DNA from: Polyporus tsugae
Lineage: Eukaryota; Basidiomycota; Agaricomycetes; Polyporales; Polyporaceae
Direction of reading: 5' to 3'
DNA: 64,000 nt
Assembly: GCA_024305745.1 (NCBI GenBank)
Contig: JAHRBS010000002.1
Location: 496,001-560,000, forward strand
Each line of letters opens with the position of its first letter. Within the stretch, counting starts at the first letter, position 1. Both the position numbers and the translations under genes were made by a program. A model generated the notes under the pieces. The model was not told the DNA's origin. It saw nothing but the letters and a program-made list of their open reading frames with translations, and ran no database searches. Below are positions 10,524 through 25,800 of this stretch, in pieces.

Positions 10524-12724
10524 TCATGCTTTCACGGTATCCAGCTTCTCGTGGTCAAGTTCCTCGTGAGCAGCGGCGGACTTAAGAACGTCGTGCGTAT
10601 CGACCTCGTCCCCGAAGAGCTCAGCCATTTGCTCGAGCGTCTTGCCTGTAGTGTGCGTAGAAGGGGCCATTAGACACACCGTATATATGCGCACGAAGAC
10701 GATTTTCACACCTTTGGTTTCTGGGAAGAAGAGCGCGATGATGACGAAGTCCACAGCGTTGAGCACGATAAAGACGAGGTAGTACTTCCACGAAATTCTC
10801 GAGATTGCGATGTTCGATACCTAGCATATTATAGTAGCATAAGAACTCCAGGTCGTTTCCAAGACGTCATTGGGACGTACCTGAGAGAACAGCACGTTGA
10901 ATGCCCAGTTCGCGCACGTCGCAACACTGGTGCCCATGGACCGCGTCCGCGTCGGGAACACCTCCGAAGCGAGCACCCAGCTGACGGGGCCAAAGCTCAG
11001 CGAGAAGAAGATGCTCGTCAGGAAGATCATCGCGATGCCCGCGCGCTGCGCCGCGAGGTTGGTGGACTCGTCAGGCGGGAAGGACGCGACGATGGCGGTG
11101 AGGACCGAGTACGTGACGACGAAGCTGCCTGCGCCGAACATGAGCGGCTTCTTGCGTCCGACGGTATCCAAGAGCAGGGTGATGAAGCTGTATTTGTACA
11201 ACATCAGCGCATAGACCAAACGGGATGGCGGAAGATAATGGCACGCACAAGAAGTTAGTGATTGGCCCAACGGCTCCATAGATGCCCTGCACGAGGAGCG
11301 ACTTACCCGCGCTCAATCCCAGCGCGCGATACATGGACGGCCCAAAATAATTCAGGACGTTGATCCCGGAAAACTGGCCGAAGACCTGCACGCCGACAGC
11401 AATGAACGTACGATGGAGCATACCGCGCGTCGCCCAGAGGTCGGTGAGCGAGCGCGAGCGGACGACTGTCTCAGCCTTGATCGTCTCCTGCATTTCCGCG
11501 AACTCGGCGTCGGCTTCGTCGCGCGTGGCGGGATCGTTCCCGTGCAACCTGTGGACGACCGTGCGAGCTTCTTCGTCGTGGCCGTGTTCAAGGAGCCAGC
11601 GTGGGGACTGCGGCATGAAGAAACTGCCAATGAGGAGGAGGGATGCAGGTGCGAGCTAGAGAATGACGTTGAGCCGTGTGCCGAGGGCAGTAGAGGACCA
11701 CTAATTGGATGATACCTGGAGACCGAGGGGTAACCGCCATTGGGAGTTGCCGTTGAGGAACTGGCACCCGTACCCTACCCAATTCGCAACAATGAAGCCA
11801 ATACCCACCATCTGCTGCGTTAGTCCCACAATGAAGCCACGATGCTTCGGCGGGGCAATCTCGGTCTGGACAATCATGCGTGAGGAACTCAATAGGTCGT
11901 CAAGGTGAATCCCATACTCACGTTATAAAGAGGGACCGTCATGGACAATATGCTGACACATTCATCAGTATGGAACACCTTGTCGGGTGGATGGATGAAA
12001 CATACCCAATGGCGAATCCGGCCACAATACGACCGATCAACATGGTTGCGAAGCTGTTTGCACCGGCTTGCATCGCGCATCCCCAGAGTGAGATAGCCGC
12101 GCCGAGCTTGTGAGCCATAGTTAGAAAAGTGTTCCGCTGACCGTCACCCATAGAACGCACCTGCACCGTCCTTATGCGCCCCAGCTTGTCGTTGGTCCTA
12201 GATGCAAGCATAAGGCCCCAAATCGACGAGACCGAGGAAAGAAGCTAACCATCCTGCCGTTGCGGCACCGAAGAAGCAACCCCCTGCATAGGATCCGTTT
12301 GAATAACCAGCCTGGAAATATGGTTAATTGAGCGACTTACCGGTAAATGTTGACACGACTGCTCCTGACAAGCTGTCATAATTTCCCGGGTTGTTCACGA
12401 ACGACTTGAATGAAGAGAAAGTGATGACAGAGGAGATGATCCCACTGAATGACATCTGGTGAGCTCAAAAATTGGTCGGTAGTTGCGAGCACTCACCTGT
12501 CATAACTGCAGGAAGGGTCCGCAAAACATGAGCCGTTGAGCCTTGGTAAGATGGAATGACTGCATAACCTACCCGAACAAGAACGATCCTGTCAATAGTC
12601 GGCACAAAAGAGACCGTCAGCTTGTCCGAAAAGAACAAAATCGGCCTCGGAGCCAGTAGAACCAGCGACGAAACACACCGATTGCACAGAAGATCGCAAG
12701 GAAGATATTGTACGCCTTTCCCAT
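10524..12724 (-). CDS. MFS sugar transporter (hexose/lactose-permease type)
   Basis: Thirteen exons give 490 residues: 12724-12679, 12588-12573, 12505-12497, 12444-12341, 12283-12250, 12197-12161, 12106-12006, 11952-11922, 11865-11716, 11655-11249, 11187-10881, 10820-10712, 10645-10524. Exons 2 and 3 are only 16 and 9 nt, yet are required to rebuild the first transmembrane segment and the GYDSG motif. Family signatures seen in order are GSFLFGYDSG, TNDKLGRI, GRIVAGFAIG, MPQSPRWLL before the central loop, DTVGRKK and PETKGKTLEQ after the last helix. The protein belongs to the plasma-membrane sugar/H+ symporter family; the substrate is not predictable. A TATATAAG box lies about 100 bp upstream (12826-12833). 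Confidence 0.9.
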
Positions 12725-14199
12725 CTTGAATCCGATCCCTAGACAGTCTCAGTCTCGTGCGTCCTCAATTCGAACTCTAAGAGTGAGCCGAAGGTCGTCC
12801 TCGCACGCCCATGGGCTGCAAGGACTTATATAACACCGTGTCCAGTCTGCCGCCAGTGACAAGGTACTGAGCGGCTCAGATTCATTCCCATCCTCATAAG
12901 CTTGTGCCAGAACCTATCAGCAACCCTGGTCAGAAGCCACGGAGAAGGTTCGGTTTGGTGCCGTCAGAGCCAGTCCGGAGGCGAGAGAGAACTGGATGAG
13001 AGGTCATAAGACAGCCTCGCCTGCATCCCACCTTCGTTCCTTGGGGACAGCGTGGCACCCGCCAGTGTGCGGCCCCCCTGGCCCGGGGTGGCCCGGGACC
13101 CGGCAAGTGCGAAAGCAGGCGTCCGGGGTAGCTTCGGGTCTTGTTCTTGTTGGACCTGTGTTACGCAGACTTGGAGATGGGATGGGAGGCTCGAGCGTCG
13201 CATCAGAATTGGCACGGACCCGATCGGTAGCTGGGTGTGGGGAAAACAGGAGATCAGCAGGACGATATCAATCTCATGCCTCCAGACAGTACTACTGGCA
13301 CAACCCCGGTGCCACTCTTTATAACTTCTAAGTACTCGCCTTGAAGCCTCTGCATATTGGTCTGGGAAAACATACTACGTAGGTTAGACAACGTGGATCT
13401 TACAACATGCACAATATGTGAATTAGGTCAATGCTTACTCCGAGGTTTTCGCACCGGGACCCCAGGGGAACGTGTAAGGGAGCGCAAGTGAACACTCGAG
13501 CTCGGGGCCTCGCCAACTCGTCCTGATAACTCTCCCAGATGGCATCCACCTCAGGTCACTTACATAAGGCACTTCTTCACCCCCTCACCATCACCGACTC
13601 GAGCTTGACAGACGACACCCTCTCTTCCCGAGGTTGCATCCATTCTACCACCCGACTCGACCCGGGCCCGCCAAGCCAATACGGTCCCACGACCACTCAG
13701 AATCTAGCCATGTCCTTCGCCGCATATAGCGCGTGTACCCAACGACGATTGGCTGGTCGACGTTAAGCAGCGTGAGGATGCCCGGGTTCGTGCTGGCTGG
13801 GAGAGGAGGATGTCAGGGACGACACATGAGGAGATTACGTCATAAGTCGCGGAGCATCCGCTGCGGCCGCGATCATGTACATACCTCCGCTGAAGTGAGA
13901 GCCTGTACGGCTCCAACGGAACCATCGCGACTCCTCAGCAGCCCGCACTTATGTAGGCATCATGTCGTGAAAGGAGATGCGCTCCCGGAGCTGCCTACAC
14001 CGCCGGGTGAGATCCGTCTTAGTCTCACTCACAGTCCTCCTGCTCACCCGCGCGTTGCACACAGGCTTCGTTTCTTCGCTACTGCACCACGCGCCCGCTT
14101 GCCTGATAGAAAAACGCTGAGAAGATTCGGGCTTTCTGCCCTCGTCCGTGGGCTGTTGGTTGGCGCATCCTAGGCCTTTTCTCTGCCACTATTTGCATT
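12725..14199. other. Intergenic region; right part begins the kinase repeat unit
   Basis: No gene is supported. It contains the transporter promoter. From about 13370 the sequence (for example gttagacaacg and aacatgcacaa) is related to the region from 40990 upstream of kinase copy 3, so the dispersed kinase unit starts here. Open frames at 12996-13331 and 13733-14173 lack recognisable motifs. Confidence 0.5.
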
Positions 14200-15808
14200 A
14201 TGTTGCTCGTCCCCGCACCTCGTCCAGTGCGGCGTGACCCACAAGTCATGCGCCTGAGGCACAGATATGGTCCAATAGGGTGTGGTACTTTTGGTGTGTG
14301 GAGGAGCATCCCAATTGTCTGGCACCGCTGACGGTATCACACAGGGAGGGTGTACATGGCGCTTGTCACGAACGAGCGTGTTCTTCGTCCCGTAGCCCTC
14401 AAGAAGCTACACATCACAGACTATGCCAAGTATCCGCCACTCCTCCACGAAGCGGCTGCCTTATTGCGACTTCGAGGTTCAATCTTTATATTCCTGACTT
14501 TTCGTTTGAGGTTTCATGGCACGACCATTCGTTGCAGTTCATCGTAGCATTCCTGGGGTTTACGGCTGGGGGCGCTCGCAATTCTTCGAATACCTCGCGC
14601 TAGAGCTGTTGGGGCCAGATCTAGAAACTTGGTTCATCCTCAAGCAGAAGCCGCTGACCTCCCGGAATCTTATCGCGATCGTATGGCAGATGGTATGTTA
14701 CCAGGTACCCCGGGAATGAAGCTCCACTGAGATTGTATGCTAGCTCGACGTCCTTGAGTATGTCGACTCTCAGGACATCATCCACTGCGACATCAAGCCG
14801 CCGAACATCATGCTCGGGCTCGGCGACAACAAGGGCCACGTGCTCCTTGGCGGCTTCGGCCTTTCCCTTCCCTTTGACCCTAGCACCCCATCTTCCGAGC
14901 CGAGGACACGCACCAGAGGATCAGGATACTATATGAGCCTCAACAATCATCTTCACGGGGGTGAGAATCATCAAATCAGATCAACGCGACCACTAACCCA
15001 GGCCATGTGTCGGTAGCCTTGTCTCCCCATGACGACATGGAGTCGCTCGCGTACACCATTCTCGAGTTACGACTGGGCCGCCTCCCATGGGACAGGCGCA
15101 TGTCTCTCGCGAACATATTTGTCTCTAAGCAAAGGTGGACGGGAGAGCACTGGGCGGCGACCACGGGCTGTCCAGAGGTCTACGGGGACTTCCTGGATTC
15201 CGTCCGGGATCGAAGCCAAGCGCTGGACTATGCGCGGTGGAAATAGGCCTTCTGCGGCAATTCAACGCCCACACCGCCCGACGCCGAGCCGCCTTACAAG
15301 TACGACCCTTCTGACGACGACGCTCCGATTTGTCGCGATGGATACGACGACTCGGAGTCGAACAACCCCCTGACGGCGTCGGACCTGGCGGGGGTGCCGC
15401 AGAACCCCGAGTCGTGGCCCCCGTTGTCCGGAAGTTCACATGGCTTCTATGCCTGGTCGACGTGGTCGGGACCGGTCACGCTGGAAGAGGCGGCGAGCTT
15501 CGGAGACGAGCGGGAGCTCGTTCTGCGGGAGTTGGCGCTGATCGATCAACCTCCGATTTGCAGGGGGCAGATACATCCGTTAGAGGTGATGAAGCGCTTC
15601 GGTGACATCTTGAGTGAGAACGTTAGCAGTAGCGCAGCGGGGGGAGATTCCGGCGATAGCAGAGGCGAGAGAAATGGGAGCGAGGAAGTTGACAGTGGGT
15701 ATGGCGGTAGTGAAGGCGAGGTTACGGCGGCCACGCATGAGGCGTGTGATGCTTTCGACGACTCGGATTTCGGGCAGTTCTACGATCCCCAGTACGGCCG
15801 TAGCTAAG
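14200..15808 (+). pseudogene. CK1-like protein kinase, copy 1 (degenerate)
   Basis: Exons 14200-14293, 14345-14476, 14538-14692, 14744-14960 and 15002 onward give a casein-kinase-1-like fold. It has the glycine-rich loop IGCGTFG, the VALKK lysine, the catalytic-loop equivalent HCDIKPPN and the CK1-like YYMSLNNHLHGG and HDDMESLAYTILELRLGRLPW. The DFG aspartate is replaced (GGFG, where copies 2 and 3 have GDFG), so magnesium binding should fail. A TAG at 15244-15246 stands where the other copies have CAG. It ends a 280-residue kinase-only product and cuts off a long acidic tail that is still open to 15808. It might be expressed as a truncated pseudokinase, but decay is simpler. Confidence 0.7.
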
Positions 15809-16972
15809 GGTGACGCTCGCAAGTTAAGAGAAGGATTTATCCGGCCATGACCCATGCAGACAGTCTCAGTTTGTACATCCCATGTGGTAGTTTATCCATT
15901 GTGTCGCGCGTACTATCGACGAAATGTGCTCAAAGTTCCTCAACTCGGTATTGGCGCACACGAGATGACTTCGCTTCGCAATTTATCCCCCAGTCGCGCG
16001 GTGGTCTTATAGGGGAGCATTGAACCCGCAGGAATACTACATACTACTTCAGTCACTCCAAGGCAGCAGATTACGGGTTCATCGTTTTCATTGATACGTC
16101 ACCAGTCTTTGGGGCATAATACAATGCAGTGTAAGAGGGTAGGCAATTGTCTCACGTTCAATGACCGGCCCAGGCCCATCGCGAGTCACATCCCAACACC
16201 CCCACTCCATACTCTCCACCCAGGACCATCCGCCTCCGGTCGGTCATAAACCGGTTTTCCATCCCTTTAAGGATCACCGACGCCAAGTTCAATCAGCAAA
16301 AGCCCCTCTTCGAATTCCATCAATCCTTCTTAGAGAGGAAGAAGGCGTAGCAGAGAGCAGCCGGCGCCACACCATAGAAGTCAAAAAAAAACTTCCCGGC
16401 CCAGTGATCGCAAGGACGGAGGGGCTGATCTCTCCCTGCGTCAGTGTCCACAACGGAGATGGGGGATAATGACGCACGCGTTGAGACAGCTTGCCTTGGG
16501 AGACGGGAATGTGGAGCTGATTGGGAGACAAAACGAGCGCGCATACAGTGAAGGTCAGCTTGCATCCGCCGCTATCTGCCGCAACGGAATGGACAGCGCA
16601 CGCTCAAGTTTCTGCCAAAGGTCAAACGAAAGTCAAGGAACTTCCTGACGCGCGTAAGGAAGCGCTAAGGGGTGAACTCGGAAGATGGTATGCCAAAAGA
16701 TGCCAGAACTTCTCCATCGGGGCTCCAGCAGACGCTCCTGGGGTTCTCGGCATGTCATGAGGTCGGAGTGTGACATGTTGAACGGCGGCGCCCCGACCGC
16801 ACGTCCAACTCAGCATGATAAGGTCCTGGGAGGCGATCACTGTGCGGTGATTTGAAGTCACGGCCGCACTCTCCGGCAACGATAAAGTCAGCGTGTAGAT
16901 AGCCTACAGAGCAGGATGGGAATATTGTTACAACATTGACCGGCCGTGGTATGACTCTTGTTCTCCTTCGAC
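15809..16972. other. Intergenic region
   Basis: The first 100 bp or so downstream of kinase copy 1 are shared with copy 3 (for example agtttatccattg). The rest, to the end of the macro-domain gene, shows no motif-bearing open frame. Confidence 0.5.
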
Positions 16973-18213
16973 TTACTCCGCCGCCGCTTCGCTCTCGCCT
17001 GGAGGGAAGTAGAGCGGTATGAGAGATCTAGAGCAGCAGCATGGTCAGAGGCGTGGTCGACCATGGTGTGCGATACATCACTGACTCGTACACCTCCTTG
17101 TCTGTGTCGCTCCATACAACAAAGATGGTCCGCTCGAGCTGGTCGACGGGTCGGTGAGCACCTCGTGGGTTTTGTACAAGAGATCATGAGGGCTGCGCAA
17201 CAACAACACACCTTGTCACCCTCAGCAGTATCCAAGAACTCCCTAACGACATTGAGAGCTATATGTGTGGCATCCTGAATGGGATACCCATATATACCCG
17301 TGGAAATAGAAGGGAAGGCCTATAAATGAACGGAGGTAAGGTTCAGGAGTTACGGCACTGGAGCGCATAGATATGGACCACGAACAATGTGTTTCAAGGA
17401 GCTCGCTACGGTGAGCTGGAGGCTTTTCTTGTAGCACGACGTTAGTTGTTGAGCGTTTTGCTCAGCCTTGGTAGACGAGTATATCGGGCCGACAGTGTGA
17501 ATGACATGGCGACTAAAGTTAGATCGGGGTAGTAGTAAGCAGTGTTCGATTGAGGAGGATCAATACGCACGATGGCAGATCATAGCCTTTTGTGATCTTC
17601 GCATCCCCCGTGTCGCACCCATTCAGTTTTCGACCTACTCCGCTGAATACGATTGCACATCCGAGATGGGAAACGTTCACTCACATTCCTTGAGAAGGGA
17701 CGGCCCAGCGGCAGCGTGGATGGCGCCGTCGACTGCGGAATACAAAGACGACCGGGTTTGAGCACTTGCAACATAAGGGATGCGAAACAACATCGCGACA
17801 TACCGCCTCCACCGCCTGTACATGCAAGCATGGCCCGAAGTTCATGTACCCGAATAGGAATGATACAATGAGACGACCCACCGAGGAGACTCCGGTTGGC
17901 GGCATTGACAATGCAATCAAGGTGTAATTTGGTGATGTCTCCTTGGCTGTCGAGGGCGCGCAAAGATCATCAATTCCATGAGTGGTAACGGACATGGACG
18001 AACGTGATGGATTCGGGACAACGCGTTGTCGGGCAAGTCAATCAAGCCATCCAAGCCGATTCAAATATTCGCAGGAACTCACTAGAGTGAGATTCTGTCT
18101 AGCAACGCCGACTTGGGCGGATGTCGTACTTTGGCCGTGTCAGTGACGGCCGTGAGCACGCCAGACTTGTACAGCTCCCGGAGGGTCGGGATCCTGGAGA
18201 GGGTGACGGGCAT
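16973..18213 (-). CDS. Macro-domain protein (ADP-ribose / O-acetyl-ADP-ribose processing)
   Basis: Nine exons give 220 residues: 18213-18083, 17946-17882, 17815-17804, 17732-17685, 17634-17571, 17512-17386, 17319-17212, 17138-17086, 17027-16973. Exon 3 is a 12-nt micro-exon; without it the ligand loop cannot be read. The assembled protein has the macro-domain hallmarks GDITKL, then NAANRSLLGGGGVDGAIH, then CDTGDAKITKGYDLP, HVIHTVGP, and ISTGIYGYP near the second loop. Macro domains of this kind remove ADP-ribose or deacetylate O-acetyl-ADP-ribose in cytosol or nucleus. The length and whole-protein fold fit a stand-alone enzyme. It is divergent from the YANK-type kinase 274 bp away and probably shares a promoter region with it. 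Confidence 0.9.
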
Positions 18214-18487
18214 GGGGGTATGCGTATATGCGATACAATTGCCTCGGCTGTGGGGCGTTGCAGGTTGGCAGGCGGCGGAGGGAGCTAAGCGAGGGATGGG
18301 CGTTGGTCGGGGATGTGTGTTTGCCGAAGGGGGGCCCAGGCATCGCCCCGGACGATGGCCCGGGCGGTGGATCCCAGTCGGCGCCTGTGGCCTTGTGTGG
18401 GCCGGAGCAAGTGTATTTGGTCTCTCTTGTACTTGTTCGCTAATAACCTCCTCACCCCCTTCCCGTCTCCTCCAGTACCACTGTCTA
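18214..18487. promoter_or_regulatory. Shared divergent promoter region (macro-domain gene and YANK-type kinase)
   Basis: The two start codons are separated by 274 bp and point away from each other. The segment is G+C-rich on the macro-gene side and pyrimidine-rich (ctcaccccc, cccgtctcctcc) just before the kinase ATG. No specific operator is identified. Confidence 0.5.
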
Positions 18488-20662
<2,175 letters not shown>

Positions 20663-22845
20663 CACGGTCCTCCCGTCGCAGCCTAATGATTTCCCTCACC
20701 CTGTTTTCGTTCAGTGAGACTCTGCTGGAACCGGATATGTCCCCTTTCCTGGCTTCGTTCGTCATGATTTGCATTGTGGACTTGTCCATACTAATTTCTT
20801 CCTCATCATCTCCATATCCATCTCACTACCCCATCCCGCACGTTTATACACCCATTCATCATGCATGCATCATCCCCCTACTTATTCTTAACGGCTAATG
20901 TGTACCATAACCTTTCTCTCCTTTCCTCGCCTCTTCCCGTCTCCTCGGTTTCAGACACCGGTAGCGTTCGCGCTGTGCCTTGCGATGTCGGGCTCTGCTC
21001 TTCCCTTATATCGTTGCAGCTTGCTTTTGCTCTTTCGTTTATCCATAATTGTATTCCCCCGTGCATTCACTTCATTCCCTGCATCGCACACGCACTGCGC
21101 AGCCATGACCTTTATGTCTACCGTATATCCCCCGCTAATGCTGTTGTACCACGTACCCCATACCACAATCATTCTTGCATGGTTCTCCGACTTCCTGTCA
21201 CGCCCGCTACCACGGGCCCTGTTCAGTATGCTTTAGGCGTGCGTTCTACTAGCTCGGAACTCGCGAACCCTCGTGCCGCTTGTTCGCGTTGCTATGGCCA
21301 AGTTAGCACGGAGCACGGAGAAGCCAGAACGGTACCGCACGGCGACAGACAAACGTCTCCCTTGCTTTGGAACCCATGTTTCAGGTATGCGACGCCGCGA
21401 GGTGCTCTTGTAAACCACGAGGCGACTACTTGGTCGCGGAGAGGGGCCACGAGGGCGGGCGAGATGTGGGAACATCGGGGCGATCAACAACACCTGCCCG
21501 TTTGGGAGCGCGGAGGAGTATAAGGTATTGAAGCGTCCTGCCTGATTAGGAGGGGAGGCGTGGACGAGATAGAGCACGGAGAAGGCTGATAACGTTGCGC
21601 TACAGTGACAATGCATGCCATAAGTAGAGAGCGGGATTCGAGAGAAGTCGGGACTTCTGGAAGGTGCCCGGAGCGGTTCGCGAGGGGGCGTCAAGGAACT
21701 CCGGTCCATGGCCGCAGGTGACCTTCTTAAACATTATTGGTGGCGATGGTGGAGTCGCGGTGCCTGAGCCGATGAGGTTGTCGGGGGATTGTAGAAGAGA
21801 ACGCCTGGGTCTGGAGGACATGAGGAGGTTGGAAAACAATTTTTGTCAACGACCGGGCCTCCTGGTATACGTAGCGTTTAGTAGCGGTCAAAGTCGCTTG
21901 TGAACTGGAGTACCCGAAAGCGACTCATGCACGACCGCAAAGGGACATGCGTCCTGACGATCATCTCGTTAGGCTCTGCTGATAGCATCTGTACGCCTCA
22001 CCGCGCGCGCTATGGTCGCTAATCTTGCATCGACGAAAGTCGGGGAAGTAGAGATGCCCATACGGTGGTTAAACGTTAACTCTTTCACCTGTCACTGGGC
22101 CGTGTTCGCCCGCGGAGCTCTCGACGGCCTTGTCGGTTGCATCAGCTCCTGGGAGGACGTGCACATATAGGGACATCCTGATCCAGTTCCCTCGCCCAAA
22201 TTAAACACGGTTAGGACTCTGGCGGCATCAGCCTCTTTGAGCTTGTGTACCACGACGCTAGCATTTATGCGTCAACTCTCCGCCACGTTGCCGATCTGAG
22301 CCATCTCGTACCTTTCCAGTCCTCGGACACCGGCAAGACCGACCTCCCCGAATGCTAGCATGGATCGTCCCCACCTACTCCAAGGTGGCAAGTCTCCACG
22401 CTGGTTGATGCCGTACATTGCCATTCGCGAGGTTCATGATACATGCGATAGCCCTTTACCGTATTCTTAAGCATAATTGCCGTCGCGGTTTGTACGCCTT
22501 ACAGGAGATCGACCGTCCGTGGCTCTCGGGCAGTCTGAGGCCCTGCAAGAACTGCACTGACGGACTTTTGAAGGAATGGGAAGGGGGTGGATGGAGGGGA
22601 TGCTGCAGAGGCTTCACGGTAGCGTGGACTGCTGGTGTCGAGTCGTACGTTGCAAATTGCCAGCGTTATTATGTGGCTTAATCTTCCCCGCCATGCATCC
22701 GATGACACATCATAGCCAGCTCTGCGGATTCCTCGCCGTCACAACCTGTTCTGAAGGAATGGTTCAAGTGAAATGCCCCTATACACCCAATCTACCCTAT
22801 AGGTATATCAGTCAGCGATAGTGAATGTCCGTGTCCTGCACAATA
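20663..22845. other. Long intergenic region without a supported gene
   Basis: About 2.2 kb between the kinase and channel 3' ends. Pyrimidine-rich sequence to about 21100 is probably kinase 3' UTR. Open frames at 20898-21236, 21233-21709 (minus) and 21600-21839 (minus) have no recognisable domain or splice context. Nothing else is identified. Confidence 0.5.
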
Positions 22846-25800
22846 TCACAACGAATCATGCCGTATGGACGAATGGTGCCCCGTATCGTTCCGCATCCCA
22901 CGCGTCAGCATCAGCAGCAAGTTCTCGATCCTCGCCTGCCGCTCCTGCAAAGCCATCCGATCACAGTCAACACCCACGCGTCTTAGCGAGGACGACAGAC
23001 AGCACGCAACGCACCTGCAGCTCTTTCATCTCATCCTTGAGTTTGTTCACCGGCATCCGCTTCATCTCCTCCACCATCGCCTCCATCCTCTTCACGCCCG
23101 CCTCCACGCCCGCGACCGACGCCACCCTCTCCCTCCTGGAACCGAACAGCGCCCCGAGCGGGCTCCGCGGCCCTACCGACGGCACCTCGCCTGCGCTCGG
23201 CGAGTTGATCGCCAGCAGCCCCGCATTACGCGGGCGGGGCGACGACGTGGGGGACATGCCCCCGACGGGGGTGACTACGGCGCTGCGCGTCCGGCTCCGC
23301 TGAGTCTTGCGCGGGGAGAGCGACATGCTCGTCGTCCGCCGGAGCTGGTCCGGCGGCGGCGGCGGCGGCGTGTGCGAGCCCGACGGACGGAGCGGGGACC
23401 TGTGCCGCAGCGAGAGGGACTCGTGCGACTTGGACCCGCGCACGGAGGCGTCTGGGGCTGGGAAGTCGTACAGGTGGTCCAGCTCTTCGCCGTTTTGCTC
23501 GTCGGCGAAGAGGTCCTCTTCGTCCCCCTGGAAGCCGACGTCGAAGATCGCCTCGTGCACGTCCATGGAAGAGGATCCGAGGAAGTCGAGGAGTGGCATG
23601 TGCTTGACGCTGCGGGTTAGGCTCGCGTAGAGATTGTGCGCGCGCTCGGAGCCAGCTTGGCGCCATTTCTGGCCCCGGGCGAGGTAGCGTTCGTAGATCG
23701 CGATGACGATGAGTTGTGGGAATGACTGATAACAAACATCATAAGCTTTGCGCATTGAAAAGCTGGGAGCGATTTCAGCTTACCGTAATCTTGATGAGGA
23801 AAACGTTGGTAGAGTGTAGGGCTCTGGGCGAGAGGACGAAACTTAGAGGCCAGAGCACCACGAACGCGAGCATGTTGAACGGAGGCTGGTAGCTGAACAG
23901 CGCGTCCTTGACCCTGTACGAAAAGAAAGTTCATTCAGAAGCGTAGATGATGGTAGCGTGCACGCTCACCCTTCAATTGTGGAAATAGCGTATTGGAACA
24001 GGTACTCTTGCTTGGCATTCTGCAGGCGAGTCAGTGAACAGTTTTCATAGAGCAACAGCCTTTGACGTACAGCATCGATCCTCGCAAACGTATTGGAAAG
24101 GATGGAGATGAGAACTGCCCAAAATCAGTACGCCAAACTCTACAATGTCTTGTTTAGAACCTACTGGTAAGCAGGAGCGTGTTCGACAACGCCGCAAACA
24201 TCGTCATGAGCACAGGCCCGAAGATCGGGTGGAAACTTTCTGCTTGCGCGAAACTGAGGTACGTGTTCCCAAACCAAATTTGTACCATGAGCCACGCTAT
24301 GCTCTTCACGGACCACCTGCCGGACTCCGCCGCTGTATCGCACACGAACAGCATCCAACCGAAGTCAACGCCGGTTAGTGAGCGGAGCAGGAAACACGCG
24401 CGCACATAGGTTATGGAGAGTGAAAAGGAGACCAGAGAAACAGATGGCGGCGATGCCAATGAAGAAGAGGAACTCGGTCATCATAGAGCGCAGTGCACTA
24501 TGAGTCTTGTCAATAGCGATTGTTTAGATGCGAGAAACGGTACCAACAGCACTACCACATTGTTTGAAACAGCAAAGAAGGCCAGCCTGAATGGAATAAG
24601 TCGGATCTCTAGGTGGTTTACTTGAAGGAAACGTACCTTGGGAATAGTATGCAAGCTCCACAGGCAAGAACATCGAACGCAAAATCGGAGGCGGCCGCTA
24701 TTTGTGAGGCACAGACATTAGTATGTATGCAGCTATCTCGGTCGAGACTCACCGTCTCCAAAGTGCAATCCTTTGAGCCGATACCCAAGATAGACGAGAA
24801 AGATGACGATGAAAGAGGTGTCGAATACATTCCAAAGCTACAATTTGTCAGTAAACGAAGAAAAGTTCGGGGCCATTTGCTCACATTCGCAATGTAAACT
24901 GAGTCGTGGGTGAGCCGAGACCGGTCACGGGAGCGCACAAGTGTGAAACTTACTGGTCCAGCCATGCTCCTTGGAAGCGGTGTACTCTTCCAGTGCAAAT
25001 GCGGCAGCGAATACAATAAACACCTTCTCGAACCCATTCATCGTGTCCAAATCCTTCGCTGTAACAGTTATGAGTGACTCAGCCCCACGAAAATGAATGT
25101 TTCCACGCACTTGACAGGCATAGCAAGAACGTTGTCAAGAGTAGTGCGAAGTTGATGAATTCGAGGATCGCGCCATAGCGAGGAACACGCAACCGATAGT
25201 GGTCCAAGAACGGTGCCTTTCGGACGTCGTAAACCTCGATACTGCGCGGCTTGTAGTTGTCCGCCAGGACAGAGCGTTTTGACGCCATCGAGAAGACCAT
25301 TCGTCCCGAGTAGATATCGTTCACGACTGTTTGTACCAAGGGTGATGCCAGAAATGCCTTGGATTCGGTAGCAATTGCCATCTACAATACAGCAGGAAAC
25401 GTACGTTAGACAAGCCGTGTGCGACCTCTGAAGAGGACGAACTTCGAGGGCGCACTGGGGATCGTAACTTCCGTCCACCCCAACCACATTCTTGACTTCC
25501 TCGATGATGCCCTCAGGCGCTCCAGCAAGGGGGTTCCAGCTTGCGGTGAGGACAGTAGCGACGCGAAGGGGGCTGGAAGCAAATGTGCCGAGTAGCTTCA
25601 TGGCCAGGATTTCGCAGAGGGCAGCACGAGACAGGAGCACGCCAGAGAATGCGAGATTGTTTTCTGCCTCTGACAAGAAGTGGGAACGCACGACGAAGCA
25701 AGCATAGACGACGGCCATGTTGTCGAGTTTCGAATAATTGAAGACCAGGGGCCGAACGATTGCGAAATTGATGTCGGAGGCGGTCAGTTGTCTGCAAGTG

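Noticed and set aside
1..16000. Secondary-metabolite cluster at the left end
   Set aside because: Transporter and SDR enzymes are present but no backbone enzyme (PKS, NRPS, terpene synthase) or cluster regulator is seen.
20898..21236. Hydrophobic 112-residue frame after the YANK-type kinase
   Set aside because: It lies in pyrimidine-rich sequence typical of a 3' UTR and has no start context or homology that I recognise.
21233..21709. 158-residue minus frame between the kinase and channel genes
   Set aside because: No domain, low-complexity basic composition, no conserved-looking splice context.
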